Assembly: GCA_012845835.1 (NCBI GenBank)
Contig: JABAKD010000012.1
Location: 13,020,195 to 13,084,194, forward strand
DNA length: 64,000 nt
DNA from: Undaria pinnatifida
Taxonomy: Eukaryota > Sar > Phaeophyceae > Laminariales > Alariaceae
Reading direction: 5' to 3'
The notes under the pieces were generated by a model that searched no databases, was not told the origin of the DNA, and was given only the letters and a program-made list of their open reading frames with translations. Below are positions 36,001-46,301 of this stretch, in pieces. Numbering within the stretch: the stretch's first letter is position 1; every line of letters begins with the position of its first letter. The translations under genes were made by a program, and so were the position numbers.

Positions 36001-39000
36001 GCCAAAATTGCTTAGAAACAGAGCGGGATTTCCCCTGACGGATTTCCCCTCAAGTTTTTTAAAGGCTCAACTAACCCTCGTGGTCTTTGAAGAGGCCGAA
36101 GGGCTTCCCACATGTCGGGCAGATCGCCGATCTCCACTTGGTGATTTAGATATTTCAAGGACGATCTATTTAAGGTAGCTCATGTTATCGGGTGGGAGCC
36201 GTACGATCTGCGTGGTCCGATCCAGCAAAATGCTTCCAGGGTTGGATGTGTACTATCGATTGCCATATACGGATCCTGCACATCTACCAGAGCGACAGAC
36301 ATAGGATCTACTGTAGATGATCTATATGATCGATGTGATCTATATGATCTACATGATCTATATGATCTGTATGATCTATATGATATACCGGAGTATGTGA
36401 TATATATGATATGTATTTTATGTATGATCTGTATGATCTATATGGTCTATATGATCTATATGATAAGTACGATCTGTCCGAGGTGTGAAAGCTTCCTTCT
36501 GGTGACTACGACTAAGTCTGATCCTAACGCGTACAATACCTGGCGAGTGTTGAAAAAAAACTGCAAACCATTGTACAAAATGTCTAACGTATTCCACTCA
36601 CCGTATTATTCTTAATACTGCAAAGCTATATAGCTGCAAGCACCTTCAATGATCCTACTTAAGTAACAATTAACCTTTCTACTGGAAAAAAAAGGCTTCA
36701 CCAATTACCAAAAAAATGTCTCCCGAGACGGGCTAAGTGCGGACTGTTCTACCGCAGCAGGGGTCTCCTATTATTAATAACACTATCGTATAAGGCGGTG
36801 GTGTGCCAGAGCAATATGACCGCCTTCTTGAGGGAAGCCGCCTTTTTTCATTCCAGGTTATGAGTACTCTAGTGCAATTCCCCAGTCGCACCAGGCGATT
36901 TTCACCGCCTTATATCGGGATACCGCATTACATCGGTATACCGCTTACTGAGGGGTCCCCTGCTGTGCCCTGCTGTACTGTACTGCACTGTACTGTACTC
37001 AAACCAACAATATCATCGGCCTCCACGAACCTCCATGGTGTTGAAGAGGTCGAAAGCTTCCTTCTCGAACTTGGTGGGATCGACATCGTCAAACAAAGCC
37101 TGGATCTCGGGAACTTCCTGTTCCTGCCCCTGTTCCTGCGCACCCGCGGGAGCCCTGTGCCGAGAGCCAAAAAAGGAGGGGGAGGGGGGGGGGGGGGGGG
37201 GGGCATGAGTGGGTGGATAGGTGGATCGGTGGGTGGGTGTCATGGATGGGTGGGTGGGTGGGTGGGTGGGTGGGTCGATGTTCATGATCTCTTCCGTTTT
37301 GAGTTGTTCGTTCCTCAAACGGTGTGATCCGTTGACAACACGGGCCTGAACAGGCAATTCAAGTAAAACCCTGGGAGTATTTCCAATGCTTGTCATCCGA
37401 CAAATGTGCAGGAGTCAAGTATCAACAGAAGAAACAAAAACAAAAACAAAAAACAAACCGCAACTTGATAATTTGATCGATAATGTAGAGGTATCGAGGG
37501 TCCTACTTTGTGTCATATGCCCCCGCCCGCCTCCCCATACAGTGGAAAAGGGGCATCCATGCCTACCAACGAAAACAAGAAAATAACAAGTATACAACTG
37601 TAGTTTCAGCGTTAGTACCTCTCCACACGAGGTTATACGGCATCAGTGCCCAGAATGACTTATGGACCGAAATCGCCTTCGACCAAACCCAGGGGGTTCA
37701 TGTACCTTCAAAGACAAAAAACGCGCGACCGGAGTATCTCGCAGCTTTGCGCAGATGAGTATTGACCCCTAAATTGATCGAACTCACAGCTGAGGTATCA
37801 TTATTTTTATAAATATATATTTTTTAAAAGCTGTCGCTATGTGGATATTTGATGCTTGCAACTCTCGTCAAGCTGTGTGCATTGGTATTTTTCCGCACAC
37901 ATCTACTTTCCAGCTTCTGGACAAGCCGTGGTCACAGGTGTCGTCCCTTCTCCCCCGTGGTTCTTGCCTTCAATATTTATCGCGCATACAAGTAGGGTTC
38001 AGCAATCCCACTGCTCGTCGATTTTTCATCGCGCGTTTCTAACTCACGCCCTCGCGCTTTCCGCAAGTCAATTTGTTAATGCGCAAGAAAAAGTCCCCAC
38101 GAATGTATACGAGCATGCACTCGGGGGGATTCAAACTCACGAAACCGACCTATACCAGGCTCGAGGATAACCTGATACGCCACCGGGGCGACCGGTATAC
38201 ACAGCGGCCGCTTCAGAAAACTCGTAAAGGGGTGACTTTCTTCGGTCATCTCACGCTAGGGGTGCAGCATATTCTACGAAATTTTTGAGCGCCTGGCAGG
38301 AGGAGCTGAATATCAACATCTCATCCGAAACATGGCTTTCGAACACAACATTCGAAGATAACATTCGAAGATAACATTTATACGCCCTATAGCAGCCCTG
38401 AAACTAATATTATCGGAAAAATTACCACAACAACCGAGAGTTCCACACTTGAGGGGAGAGCTCAACCAATCAGAACGTCAGAAGGTCAGAAGGTCAGAAA
38501 CGCCCAAAAACTGCAACTCCTGCCGTTACTACCGTGGGATAGACTCGGATTGTCGAAGTACCAGGTACTTGTCAATTACCAGGCGGGTTTCCTCACCGTA
38601 GGGGGATTTCCGCTTCTCTGACGGCGTCTCCCATCCGGGCGACCGGGGGAGGAGCCGATCCGTCCTTCCACGGGGGGGGCACCGTCTTGTCAGCCCTCTG
38701 TCAAGTTCCGGCGCGGCAAGCGATACGGATAAGGGTTAAGGTTGAGGTTAAGCCTGAGGCTTAGGCTATTACGGAATTAAATAGCATACAGGCATATGGG
38801 CACGCCGGACTAAAAAAAGTCAGGAAAGGTTCTACCGTTCGACCATACTCCGAGCACGTTTTAGCACTAAACGATACCTGGTACGATACGATACCGCTAC
38901 AGAATAACCGCCCAGTGGAGCCAGAGAGACACACCGATGACATTTTAGTCGAGCATAGATTTGGGTTGCTACTATTAATAGCAGCAACACTTTGTAGCCC

Positions 39001-39337
39001 TACACGGAACACAGCACAAGAAGTACAGCACGAAAAAAAAACAGGATGAGTGTGTGAGAAAGAGAGAAACAAAAAATGGGCACAAGGCCGGGCAGTACCA
39101 CAAAAAAAAAAAAGTTTCTTACTCCCTCAGACGCGTCCCACGATAATCGAGATAATAAGGTATACCGATTATTGGCGAAAACATTTTCTGAATGATGGGG
39201 CTCCTCCTTAACCTATTAATAAAATAGTCAGAACGCCGTTCTAGTTTTGCAGTATTTTTTGTTTGCATGCCTAGGCCATGGCTTTGTTCACCGTTTTCCA
39301 TTTCCACTGTATTCAAAAACAGCGTTTGGGCGACGCA

Positions 39338-39399
<62 letters not shown>

Positions 39400-42300
39400 T
39401 CACATCAAGTCGCCTAACCAAGTCCGTGGTCACAGGACAAGGCTCTATGGTCACTCTGGAGTGGAAGAGTACCCAATGGAAAAAACAAAGAAAACGAAAA
39501 GTGGTACACGTATACCTGTTTATGTCATAGCTGAAGCAATCCATGCATCCGCCAAGAAGTGTGAAAACAATTAAATCGGAAGTCAGCCTACGTACGTACC
39601 AAAGAGCTCCTCAAGTGATCACCCTCAGAAGGCAAAAGCGTGCAGCTCTACCGTACTATCAGTACTATTAGTGGCATGTTTTATACTAATATTTTCCTCA
39701 CCTTGTTCCTAGTCCTATCGATAGGCGTCACGTCTATCGTACCATCAGGCAGAACCGTCGCTTGGCTCTCCCCCCTCTCCTCCTCCTCCTCCTCCTCCTC
39801 GTCAAGGTACTGCTCCGCCGCGGGAGCTAGTCCCTTGAGCACCCTCTGGTGGTACTCCCCCGCAAACTCCGTCAGGTCGCCCTCTAGCTTTTTCTGCGTA
39901 TTTTTGGCGGAGGGGACAGGCGTGATCGGTGGTCATACTAAGAATCGATTGCACTATTATCGGCAATCGGTTGTGGATTATCGGATATCGATTGTGGGTG
40001 TTCGGCTATCGGCTGTGGGTCATCGGCTATCGGTTGTAAGGATGTCGGCTAATGGTTGTGTGTTATAGGCTATGTATGGCGTGTTGGGTATCGGCTATCG
40101 GTTGTAGGTTATCGCCCACCAGCTTTCGCTGCATGGTTCGGCAGACGCGATCGGATATCACAATGAACATCGGCTGTATCGACCATCGGCTGTAATGATA
40201 TCAGCTGTCGGTTGTAGGCTACAGGATATCGGTCATACTGACTACTGGCTATGAGGCTAACAAGCATACGAAATATCGACTATCGACCATCGGTTGTTGG
40301 GTATCGACTACACCACCACCAACAATACCAACACCAACACCAACGCCAACACCACCATCACCACTTTACCGGGTTTATTTCACGAGACAGGCGCGTTCGC
40401 AACCTATACCATGAGAATAAGTTTATGCCTACAGACACCAAATATATAGCTATACTTCGTACGAATTATACAGACACCAAACATATGGAAACACCAGCTA
40501 GCATCAGCAGCTACGTCGACCTTCTCATTTTCTGACCTTGGTCGATTTTCACGAAAGAAGTATACCGACAGCCGCCGGCCGACACATAGTCAACCAACCG
40601 AAGCTTTATTTTCCCCCGCTCCCCGCCAATCGCTCGCAAAATAAAATAAAATAAAATGAAATAACGAGCATTAAGCACGCGGTTATACCCACCGGAGATA
40701 TCATGTAGATCTCCGGTGAAGACAGCAATTTGCATAGTACTCGTTTCATACCATACGTATCGGCAAATCTTGTTTTTTTTTGTGAGACTCACGATACGGT
40801 AGGAGCTGAATCTTAAAATTCCCTCTGTATCTCTTCCCCTTCGGCGCTCTGCACAAAACACAAAGCACAGAACTTTCAGAAAGAAAAAAAACGAAATTTC
40901 CTGCGGCTGAACACAAACGAAATCCCACGGCCTATAGGCATACAACGATTTTTTCTAATGAAAACGCGAGAATGGCATGCCGAGTCATCCCTCTATAGTG
41001 CGGTACGGGTTCCACTTTTTTTGGACCAAACTTTTTCTGACCTTCTGACTTCTGACGTTCTGACGTTCTGATCGGTTGACCTCCTCAAGCGTGGAACCAT
41101 AGGTTATTAATAGCATGATATATATAGTATAATTTCTAGAGCCATCCATGCCTCTGCTGCATTTCACCCCCCCGCCCCCCCCCCCCCAACGCCCCCTCCT
41201 TCCCCACCACCCGCACCATCGCCTAGACCTAGCACGACACGTATAGCAAACCCCTACATCTATGCAACCTAAAATGCTTAAAAAACCCTTTCGCCCCCGC
41301 CCCCGCCCCCCGCCCTCCACCCCCACCCCCTCGAACGCTCCGCCCTCTCCTCACTGGTTGTACGACTTGACGGATAGGATTTATAGTTTCCACTCACAGA
41401 TTGAGCTGCCCCGCCCGTCCCACCCCCCCCCCCCCCCCCCGCTCTTGATCAAACACAGGCCCCCACGTCCTTCAAAACTCCGCCCTCCCCTCACCGGTTA
41501 TTCGACTTGCAAGATTAACTTGATAAACTGATGCATTTCCTTCCACAGCTGTCAGATTTTGTCCCCCTCAAACGGGTTTTATAGTTTCCGCGCACAGACT
41601 GACTAACATCACCCTGCTGACCCTGATAGCTACACTGTAGTTGCAAGGGGAGTCGCCGACCTATGTCTTCAATGAGGACACACAACCCGTAATACGCGCG
41701 ATCGGAGTATCACACACAGCTTGCAAAGATGAGTTTCGACAAAATCTTCGATCTCACAGCTGGAGTGAATTTTTGTTTTTTTAATATAGTATGATAATTT
41801 CACATGAGTATACTTGTTGTAGGACTATAACCGAGCATGTAAACGTTGGTCGGGTTTCGCGAACGAATGCCTTCGAAGTCACGTTTCGGGTGATGTTGGA
41901 TGATATTGAGCTCCTCGAGCTCCTCGTGTTAGGACATCAGAAAATTCTTAGAATCTGCTGCACGCCTAGCGTGGGGTGACTCCCTCGGCCTACTACTAGG
42001 TACACAACGACTTTTATACAAGGCAAAAACAAGAACGAACATGCCGATGGTATTGGGTGAACCTTGAACTTTGCACAACTGGAAACCCATTTTCGGGTAC
42101 AAATTTGATATCACTTGGAGTTAGTATAGGCCAAGTTTTTGACGGGGGCCCTTATGGGGTTAAGAACCGCCGCCATAGAGAAAAAAAAAAGCCTGTAAGT
42201 GCTAACCCTATCGTGGAACGTGCCCTGACCTTGATCTCATCTTCCGAGTATCTTATTAAGGAGGCGATCTGCGGCCCCATGCCCCCTAGCTTCGCCAATC

Positions 42301-45300
42301 CATCCACGCCGCGAGTCACCATCACGCAGCTCCCCCCCCCCCTTAAGAGCAGCGGGCAGCAACGGCGGGAAGGGGAGTGGGGGGAGAGCGAACATGTTGG
42401 TCAGGTAGCATTACTGATTAGCTTACTAAGTCACTGCTGTGTGGCCAGCACAACAGAAAGCGAGCGCGAGAAGCACAGCACCATTGGGCAAGCGAAAAAG
42501 TCTTCCAAGAGAAAGACGAGTGGACTTCGTACCGCTGGAAAAAAAGAAGGGAGGAAGGCCAAAGGGAGAAGGGGACGGCGGGAGGAAGAAAGCATCCCGA
42601 GCGGGATTGCAACAAGTTTTTGATCGATCGAAGCTCACTGCTCTTTCGCTTGTCTTTCTGTCTCAAGAAAGCGGTGCTATTTTATCTTTGTAGAACCACT
42701 CTCTATTATTCCTTATAACACTTGCGGCACACAGAGACAAGGCTTCTCTTTTTGCCGGAAACCCACCCCTCCCCCTCCCCGCCCCTCCCATTCCCTGCCC
42801 TCCCCTCCACTGGCTTGCCATCCCCTTCCCTCCCTGCCCCTCCCCTCTCCTCCCCCCCCACCCCCCCCCCCCGCCCCCCCTTCCTCGCAACCCACCTCAA
42901 GTGCAAAACCTCAATGTTTATCAAATCCGTGGGGCTGCCATCAAAACTCAGCGTCACGCCGAGGTCGCTCGTTGCGTCGGACACAGGCATGCTCGTTCGG
43001 GGGACGCCGTACTTCGGCCCCCCCACCCGAACGCCGCCCTGCCAAGCGGCATCGTCGAGCTTGACCCGCCGTTTCGCCCAATTTCTCAGAAATTTCTGCA
43101 GGCGGTCTACCTGCAAACAGCGGGGGCGAGAAGCGGTTCGATTGAACACGCGATTTTGGGGTGAGGTCGTGCTTGGCGGGGGTGCCAAGAGCAAAAATAA
43201 ACAAAAAAATCTGCCAAACTTCTCAGCCTCAATCACAAAAGCGGGAGTTTCTGCCAGTCGGTCACCAACCAGCTGCCTGGACTCTACCGTGTGCTTCGCT
43301 ACTTCTCCACCTCAATAGTATCCGCCGTGTCTTACTCTTTCACAAATATGATGCTATATTCATCTGACAGGTACAAGACCGTACATGTAATAGCTCGTAG
43401 GGCTATCTGCAGCAGGACTGGATACCTCTACGTACACAAAAACCGGTACCATAGAAAATGGGCACTAAGAAATGCAGGCCGAGATTTACAAGAAAATAAG
43501 AAATTCGCTATTCGTGGTCGTTAAACTGAAGTTAGTATAGATCGCACCCAGCCTCAAAACAAGAAACCCAGCCTCCACCAGTTTTACTGTTTATTTTTAC
43601 TGATATTAAAAATACTCCTCGTATACTTCGGAGTGTCACATTATAGGCGTCCCGTACTACTACACTACTTTGAAGTATTAATATTATGCGTATATTATAT
43701 GCGATGTACTATCTAACCCGTGACGGGAATCAAACCGTACAGAGAAGGGAAAGAAGGGAGGCAAATTAACACCAACGCAAGAAACAGCATCAACAACAAC
43801 CACAACAACAAGCAAACGCCAACACCATCCAACGCCAACAACAACCATGACCACAACGATCTTCAACCCTTCGAACATTGGACCGCCCGTACGTACTGAT
43901 ATCATGCAAGCAGAGCGCGAGCACTCGACCTCCGACCTCCATGCGTTCCATTAAAGCTCGCTGCCGCAGTCAGCATGATATAATACGGGGGCGATGCAGA
44001 TAATAAAACGCTACCCGCGGCCTCCACATGCCGCCATGCCATCTGGTAGACGGCACGTGTCATGTTCACATGTGCACAACATTACGCGCCCACAAGTTTC
44101 TACATTCACACGTTCAAACCATGTACACATGCGAACAGATAGTATCCACAAGTCCACATTGTTCGCATGTCCGCATGTCCGCATGTCCGCAAGACCACGC
44201 AAGCACGCGCTATCCTGAGGATATGGGCGAGCAAGATATCCAAACCATTGCTGCTGTTGCACTGCTTATTTACTGCTGTACGTAAGGGCGCTCCTGACCG
44301 CGCGCTCTGTCCCAGCACACTATATTACCGGGCACGCAGTCCGTTACGCGATCAAGTGAAGGATTCGCGACCGGACACAGCAGGCATCCGTGGTCGGCGC
44401 ATCCGCAGTCTGGTCCTAAACGATCCCATCATATCATACGAACTACAGCAGTGCAGGATACCTGGTTCCTGATAATAAACCAAGCAAAGAGAAAGGCAGG
44501 TTGATATTTGCTGAAAATTAATAAATCCGGGAGGGTGGCATATACTGAATTTAGTATAGAAAGCACCCTCCCCCAAATAAAAAATCCAGCCTGGGTCGGT
44601 ATTTCTGTTTCTTATTACAGTTGGGGCCCCTCAATAAGGAGGTATCCCGATATAAGGCGGTCAAAATTGCTTGGCGTGACTCGGGAATCGCACCCATAAC
44701 CTGGTATGAATAAGGCGGTTTCACCAATAAGGCGGCCGTGTTGCTCTCTATACCATACCACCGCCTGGCTGGGGGATCCGCACTGCTGTAGGTAGGCGTC
44801 CTGCCCGACAGCAGCAAGAAACTGTCATATCACTACGTACTTGCATGGGCTACGCCAATAAGAAACGATCTATTCCACTATGGGCTACTGTCCGACAGTA
44901 AAAACTGTCCTAACGCACCACTAGGCGTGGGCCACAGCAGTGCAGGAGCTTACAAGAAACAGAGACACTGGCCCAGGCTGGGTTTCTTATGTTTGGGAGA
45001 GGATGCTAGAGTTATGCACCAGCTTCAGTATAACGGCTTCCGAATTTCTTACACTGGTATTCCCAGTGGAGATATCCGTCTGCCCACTTTGCTTCTTATT
45101 TTAGGTATCTGTACTCTCTGTACGGGAACCTGGGAGTTTAGAAACTGTTGTTAAGCTACGATCTCGAAAGGCCTGTAATTATCCGTATTGAGTATAGAGA
45201 TAATTTGGATGGGTTTCGTATGATAAGATTGGCCTTTTACTTAGCCCACTACGGGCTACCTGGGACCGGGATGACAGCAATAAACTGTCTAGCCCAATAT

Positions 45301-46301
45301 GGTCTACTGTTCGACAGTAAGAAGCTGTCTAACCCACCACTATATATGAGGTACAGCAAAAGACACCTACTGTAATAAGAAACAGAAACACTGACCCGGG
45401 CAAGGTTTCTTATTTGGGAGAGGGCGTTCTACACTAAATTCAGCATAGAGCGGTTTCCGACGTTCCTGTGGAGATCATTTCGTCTTGCCTGTAGCTGTCA
45501 TAGCCCACTATGCGGCTGGGGCTATGAGAGTAAGGAAATGGCATGAACCCGTCTTCCATGAAATCATGGCCGTAAGAAGCTCTCGTAGGCTGGGTCGACG
45601 AGGTTGCCTTGTTGTTACCGCTTGAGGTCTGTGACATCCTCCGCCTGTTTTCTTACCCGGTACCTGAGATGTTCCTACATATCTGTTGGGTCACATTGCT
45701 GCGATGCGATGAAGAGTTTCCAAACGACTGCGTAGCACCGCACACTCACCGGCACTTCCGCCAGCTCCAGTCGGATGAGCTCCACAGACGCTTCCTTGGG
45801 CATGCCATACCCACGCCCGCCCGCAACATTCACCCCCCCCAACCCCCCTTGCCCTCCCTTCCCCCCCCCCGAACCCAACACCATTCCCAAGCTCGCCCAT
45901 GAGTACCTCTGATTCCGATTGCGCCGCTTCCCTCCAACCGCAAAATTTCCAAAGTTGACGTTCCTATGAGACGGACTAGATGGACATCCACGATGACAGT
46001 GATCTCGAGCTCGCTGACCCCAGGTTGTCGAGGTGCGAACCTCACGGGCGGTGCAATGCAGCTCGACACCACCACGGCCAGCGGTCGTCATGGAGGGAGC
46101 GTGAAAAGGAGGTGAGGGTGCGAAGAAAGCAGTGGCGCCGCTAGGTGCTAGTAGCAGGCCCACCGCTCCAAGGTTGACCATTGAGGTGCTGCACCACGTG
46201 AGTAAGGATTGTCGGTGGCGCCGAGGGCGACGCTGAGGAGCTGATCCTGCTTTTCGAACCCACGGGTGAGACGTGGCGTTATCAGCATCGGCCGTCGTCA
46301 T
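27087..46301 (-). CDS. Plastid-targeted protein of unknown function (14 exons)
   Basis: Exons, 5' to 3' on the reverse strand: 46301-45750, 43110-42896, 42341-42230, 39893-39702, 37135-37031, 34804-34643, 33990-33744, 33131-32938, 31860-31696, 31029-30835, 30497-30321, 29876-29763, 29444-29286, 27665-27087 (stop). All introns are GT-AG and every junction joins in frame, giving about 1,055 aa. The start is either ATG 46301 or ATG 46181. The second gives a compact signal peptide, MVNLGAVGLLLAPSGATA, then FFAPSPP, the A|F-x-A-P presequence of stramenopile plastid proteins, so import into the secondary plastid is inferred. The mature part is soluble, with no membrane segment; exons 9, 12 and 13 are charged and helical, possibly coiled coil. 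Acidic runs lie near residues 324-333 and 871-889. Exon 10-11 text (DDNFVAYMGYAIMQERE; ALLNITIETLPSMHVRGFKR) looks conserved, but I recognise no family. Exon 3's acceptor and the exon 13-14 join are the least certain. Confidence 0.8.
27772..27897 (-). pseudogene. Echo of exon 14 start and its acceptor (intron 13)
   Basis: Reverse strand TTTTCCGGTGGAGCAGAACC at about 27888-27868 repeats the end of intron 13 plus the exon 14 start (TTTTTCCGGTGGAACAGAACC). The similarity continues through the acidic tract (GACGATGATGACGGTAGC...GAGGACGAC). The reading frame is shifted relative to exon 14, so this copy cannot replace it. Confidence 0.8.
28318..28568 (+). mobile_element. MITE superfamily copy in intron 13
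   Basis: Landmarks: GAATGACGGGGCTCCTTAGACC, AAAATCGTCGGAACG, TTTTCGGGGTGAGGC and the 3' end GTGCACCTCTGCCGTAGCACGTGTCC. The left inverted end is replaced. Confidence 0.7.
28924..28952 (-). pseudogene. Echo of exon 13 end (intron 13)
   Basis: Reverse strand GGACGCCATCCGCGGACAG matches the last bases of exon 13 (GGACGCCATCCGTGGACAG) with one change. It is followed by AATGGG where exon 13 has the donor GTACAA, so it cannot splice. Confidence 0.65.
31445..31500 (-). pseudogene. Echo of exon 9 end (intron 9)
   Basis: Reverse strand reads GGACATCTGCGAGCCGACTC then GTGAAGATGT, against exon 9's GGACATCTGCGAAGCGGCTC then TTGAAGATAT. The phrase ccaccaaacacgcctt flanks it on both sides (near 31395 and 31563), so a unit of about 165 bp spanning exon end and intron was probably duplicated. 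Confidence 0.7.
32093..32150 (-). pseudogene. Echo of exon 8 end (intron 8)
   Basis: Reverse strand encodes LDLDRYYILAMRARIPK, nearly the same as the exon 8 C-terminus (ELYLDRYYILAMRARIPK). The next bases are AGAGAG where exon 8 has the donor GTGAGG. The splice signal is therefore lost in the copy. Confidence 0.9.
32189..32450 (-). mobile_element. MITE superfamily copy in intron 8
   Basis: Ends GACGCGTGCTACGATAGAGGTG and CCTCGATCGAAGCACGCGTC are inverted repeats. The internal GACGATTTGGGGTTAAGGAGCC and CGTCATTCAG show the family in reverse orientation. A second partial reverse copy is at about 32630-32720, next to an (AACGC)n microsatellite at 32568-32615. Confidence 0.75.
33198..33315 (-). 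pseudogene. Echo of exon 8 start with acceptor (intron 7)
   Basis: After an AATAG acceptor, the reverse strand from 33315 encodes V-V-E-R-TADEMASLDEKELAE ... VDAFIGE in the same splice phase as exon 8 (V-L-E-L-TADEMASLDEEEL ... VDILIGE). It loses similarity after GAGCCCGAAG and lacks the exon 8 tail and a strong donor. It is either a truncated exon duplicate or, less likely, an alternative exon. Confidence 0.85.
33545..33625 (-). repeat. Echo of exon 7 donor and intron 7 start
   Basis: Reverse strand CCCCAGGTAAACTGGTGGTT, then TTGGTTTCACGTCGTGG, matches the true junction CAGGTAATAACCGGGAGTTG, then TTGGTTTCGCGTCCTGG (33744 and downstream). Exon identity is lost; the intron side is kept. Confidence 0.6.
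34230..34560. repeat. (ACC)n tracts in intron 6
   Basis: Two CCACCACCA tracts (34230-34300 and 34465-34560) on either side of the exon 6 echo. They explain long His-, Pro-, Gly- and Val-rich frames on both strands. Confidence 0.9.
34395..34460 (-). pseudogene. Echo of exon 6 end and donor region (intron 6)
   Basis: Reverse strand GGTCGGGGAAGACGCTTGGA ... GGAACGACCAGGCTTGC matches the exon 6 end GGCCGGAAAAGACGCGTCCA ... GGAACCGACCAG|GTTTG. The donor GT is changed to GC. Confidence 0.75.
34831..35015 (+). repeat. (TTGGG)n array in intron 5
   Basis: About 36 copies of GGGTT, nearly perfect, grading into GGGCT at the 3' edge. It begins 27 bases before the intron 5/exon 6 acceptor. On the transcribed strand it is (AACCC)n. 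Confidence 0.95.
35058..35528 (+). repeat. Tandem duplication, two 237-bp units
   Basis: Units start CATGGTACCCAAAAGGGATA at 35058 and 35295 and are almost identical apart from G-run length, so the duplication is recent. Inside are AGCTTGCAAAGCTGAGTATCG and CACAGCTGATTCA, weakly like the arms of the 8969-9382 element. Confidence 0.92.
35529..37030. other. Remainder of intron 5: repeats only
   Basis: 36060-36310 is a diverged copy of the repeat at 19700-19930. 36310-36480 is a degenerate GATCTATAT/GATCTGTAT array with more than ten GATC sites. 36780-36960 repeats 'aaggcggt' pieces also seen at 44640-44765. No exon is supported. Confidence 0.6.
37903..38193 (-). mobile_element. tRNA-derived SINE in intron 4
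   Basis: Reverse strand begins GGTCGCCCCGGTGGCGTATC (A-box region), has B-box-like GTGAGTTTGAATCCCCCCG, then a body through CCTGTGACCACGGCTTGTCC to AGAAGCTGGAAAGTAG. It aligns over its full length with 57337-57624. Confidence 0.8.
38194..39337. other. Intron 4 interior, no gene
   Basis: Contains short AACATTCGAAGAT and AGGTCAGA repeats (38340-38500) and the start of a MITE copy (39170-39300: TTCTGAATGATGGGGCTCCT, CCTAGGCCATGG). Nothing coding is seen. Confidence 0.5.
39338..39475 (-). mobile_element. AAC-tailed retroposon, copy 2 (intron 4)
   Basis: Reverse strand: CACTCCAGAGTGACCATAGA, GACCACGGACTTGGTTAGGC, GATGTGAAAAC, then about 18 AAC triplets. It lies within or beside a MITE copy. Confidence 0.65.
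39950..40310 (+). repeat. Degenerate ATCGGCTATCGGTTGT minisatellite (intron 3)
   Basis: Roughly 20-24-bp units built on TATCGGCTATCGGTTGTGGG recur with drift over about 350 bp, just beyond the exon 4 acceptor. Confidence 0.75.
40311..42229. other. Intron 3: repeat fragments and two exon-like units
   Basis: 41574-41772 is a copy of the left half of the 8969-9382 element and 41795-41983 a MITE copy. At 41340-41400 and 41470-41540 two related units end, on the reverse strand, in CAAGTCG..AACC|GTGAGG with G-rich flanks. They look like duplicated pseudo-exons, but their open frames do not fit the phase-0 exon 3/exon 4 join. 41160-41190 and 41420-41450 are C-runs. Confidence 0.55.
43205..43275 (-). 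pseudogene. Exon-like segment in intron 1
   Basis: After CAG at 43275-43273 the reverse strand reads LVGDRLAETPAFVIEAEKFG, which looks like coding sequence. Its start (GGTGACCGACTGGCAGAAACT) loosely resembles the exon 2 start (GTAGACCGCCTGCAGAAATTT). No phase-compatible donor follows, so I treat it as a decayed exon or echo. Confidence 0.4.
43276..45749. other. Intron 1 interior: repeats, no exon
   Basis: 44100-44200 holds CCGCATGT repeats. 44560-44620 (reverse), 44950-45005 and 45372-45425 share ATAAGAAACAGAAACACTG..C and TTTCTTATTTGGGAGAG. Between them are repeated CTGTCCGACAGTAA..CTGTC hairpins. 44670-44765 reads on the reverse strand as a tRNA-like head (B-box GGGTGCGATTCCCG). Confidence 0.6.
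46128..46181 (-). other. Predicted signal peptide and plastid import motif
   Basis: From ATG 46181 the sequence is a short hydrophobic signal peptide ending GATA, then F-F-A-P. In diatoms and brown algae an aromatic residue directly after signal-peptidase cleavage ('ASAFAP'-type motif) directs proteins across the inner plastid membranes. The stretch that follows is rich in Ser, Arg, Gly and Thr, as transit peptides are. Confidence 0.7.

Noticed and set aside
45675-45900. Extension of exon 1 to its in-frame stop
   Set aside because: The donor CCG|GTGAGT at 45750 joins in phase to a well-supported exon 2; sequence beyond it has no coding character.
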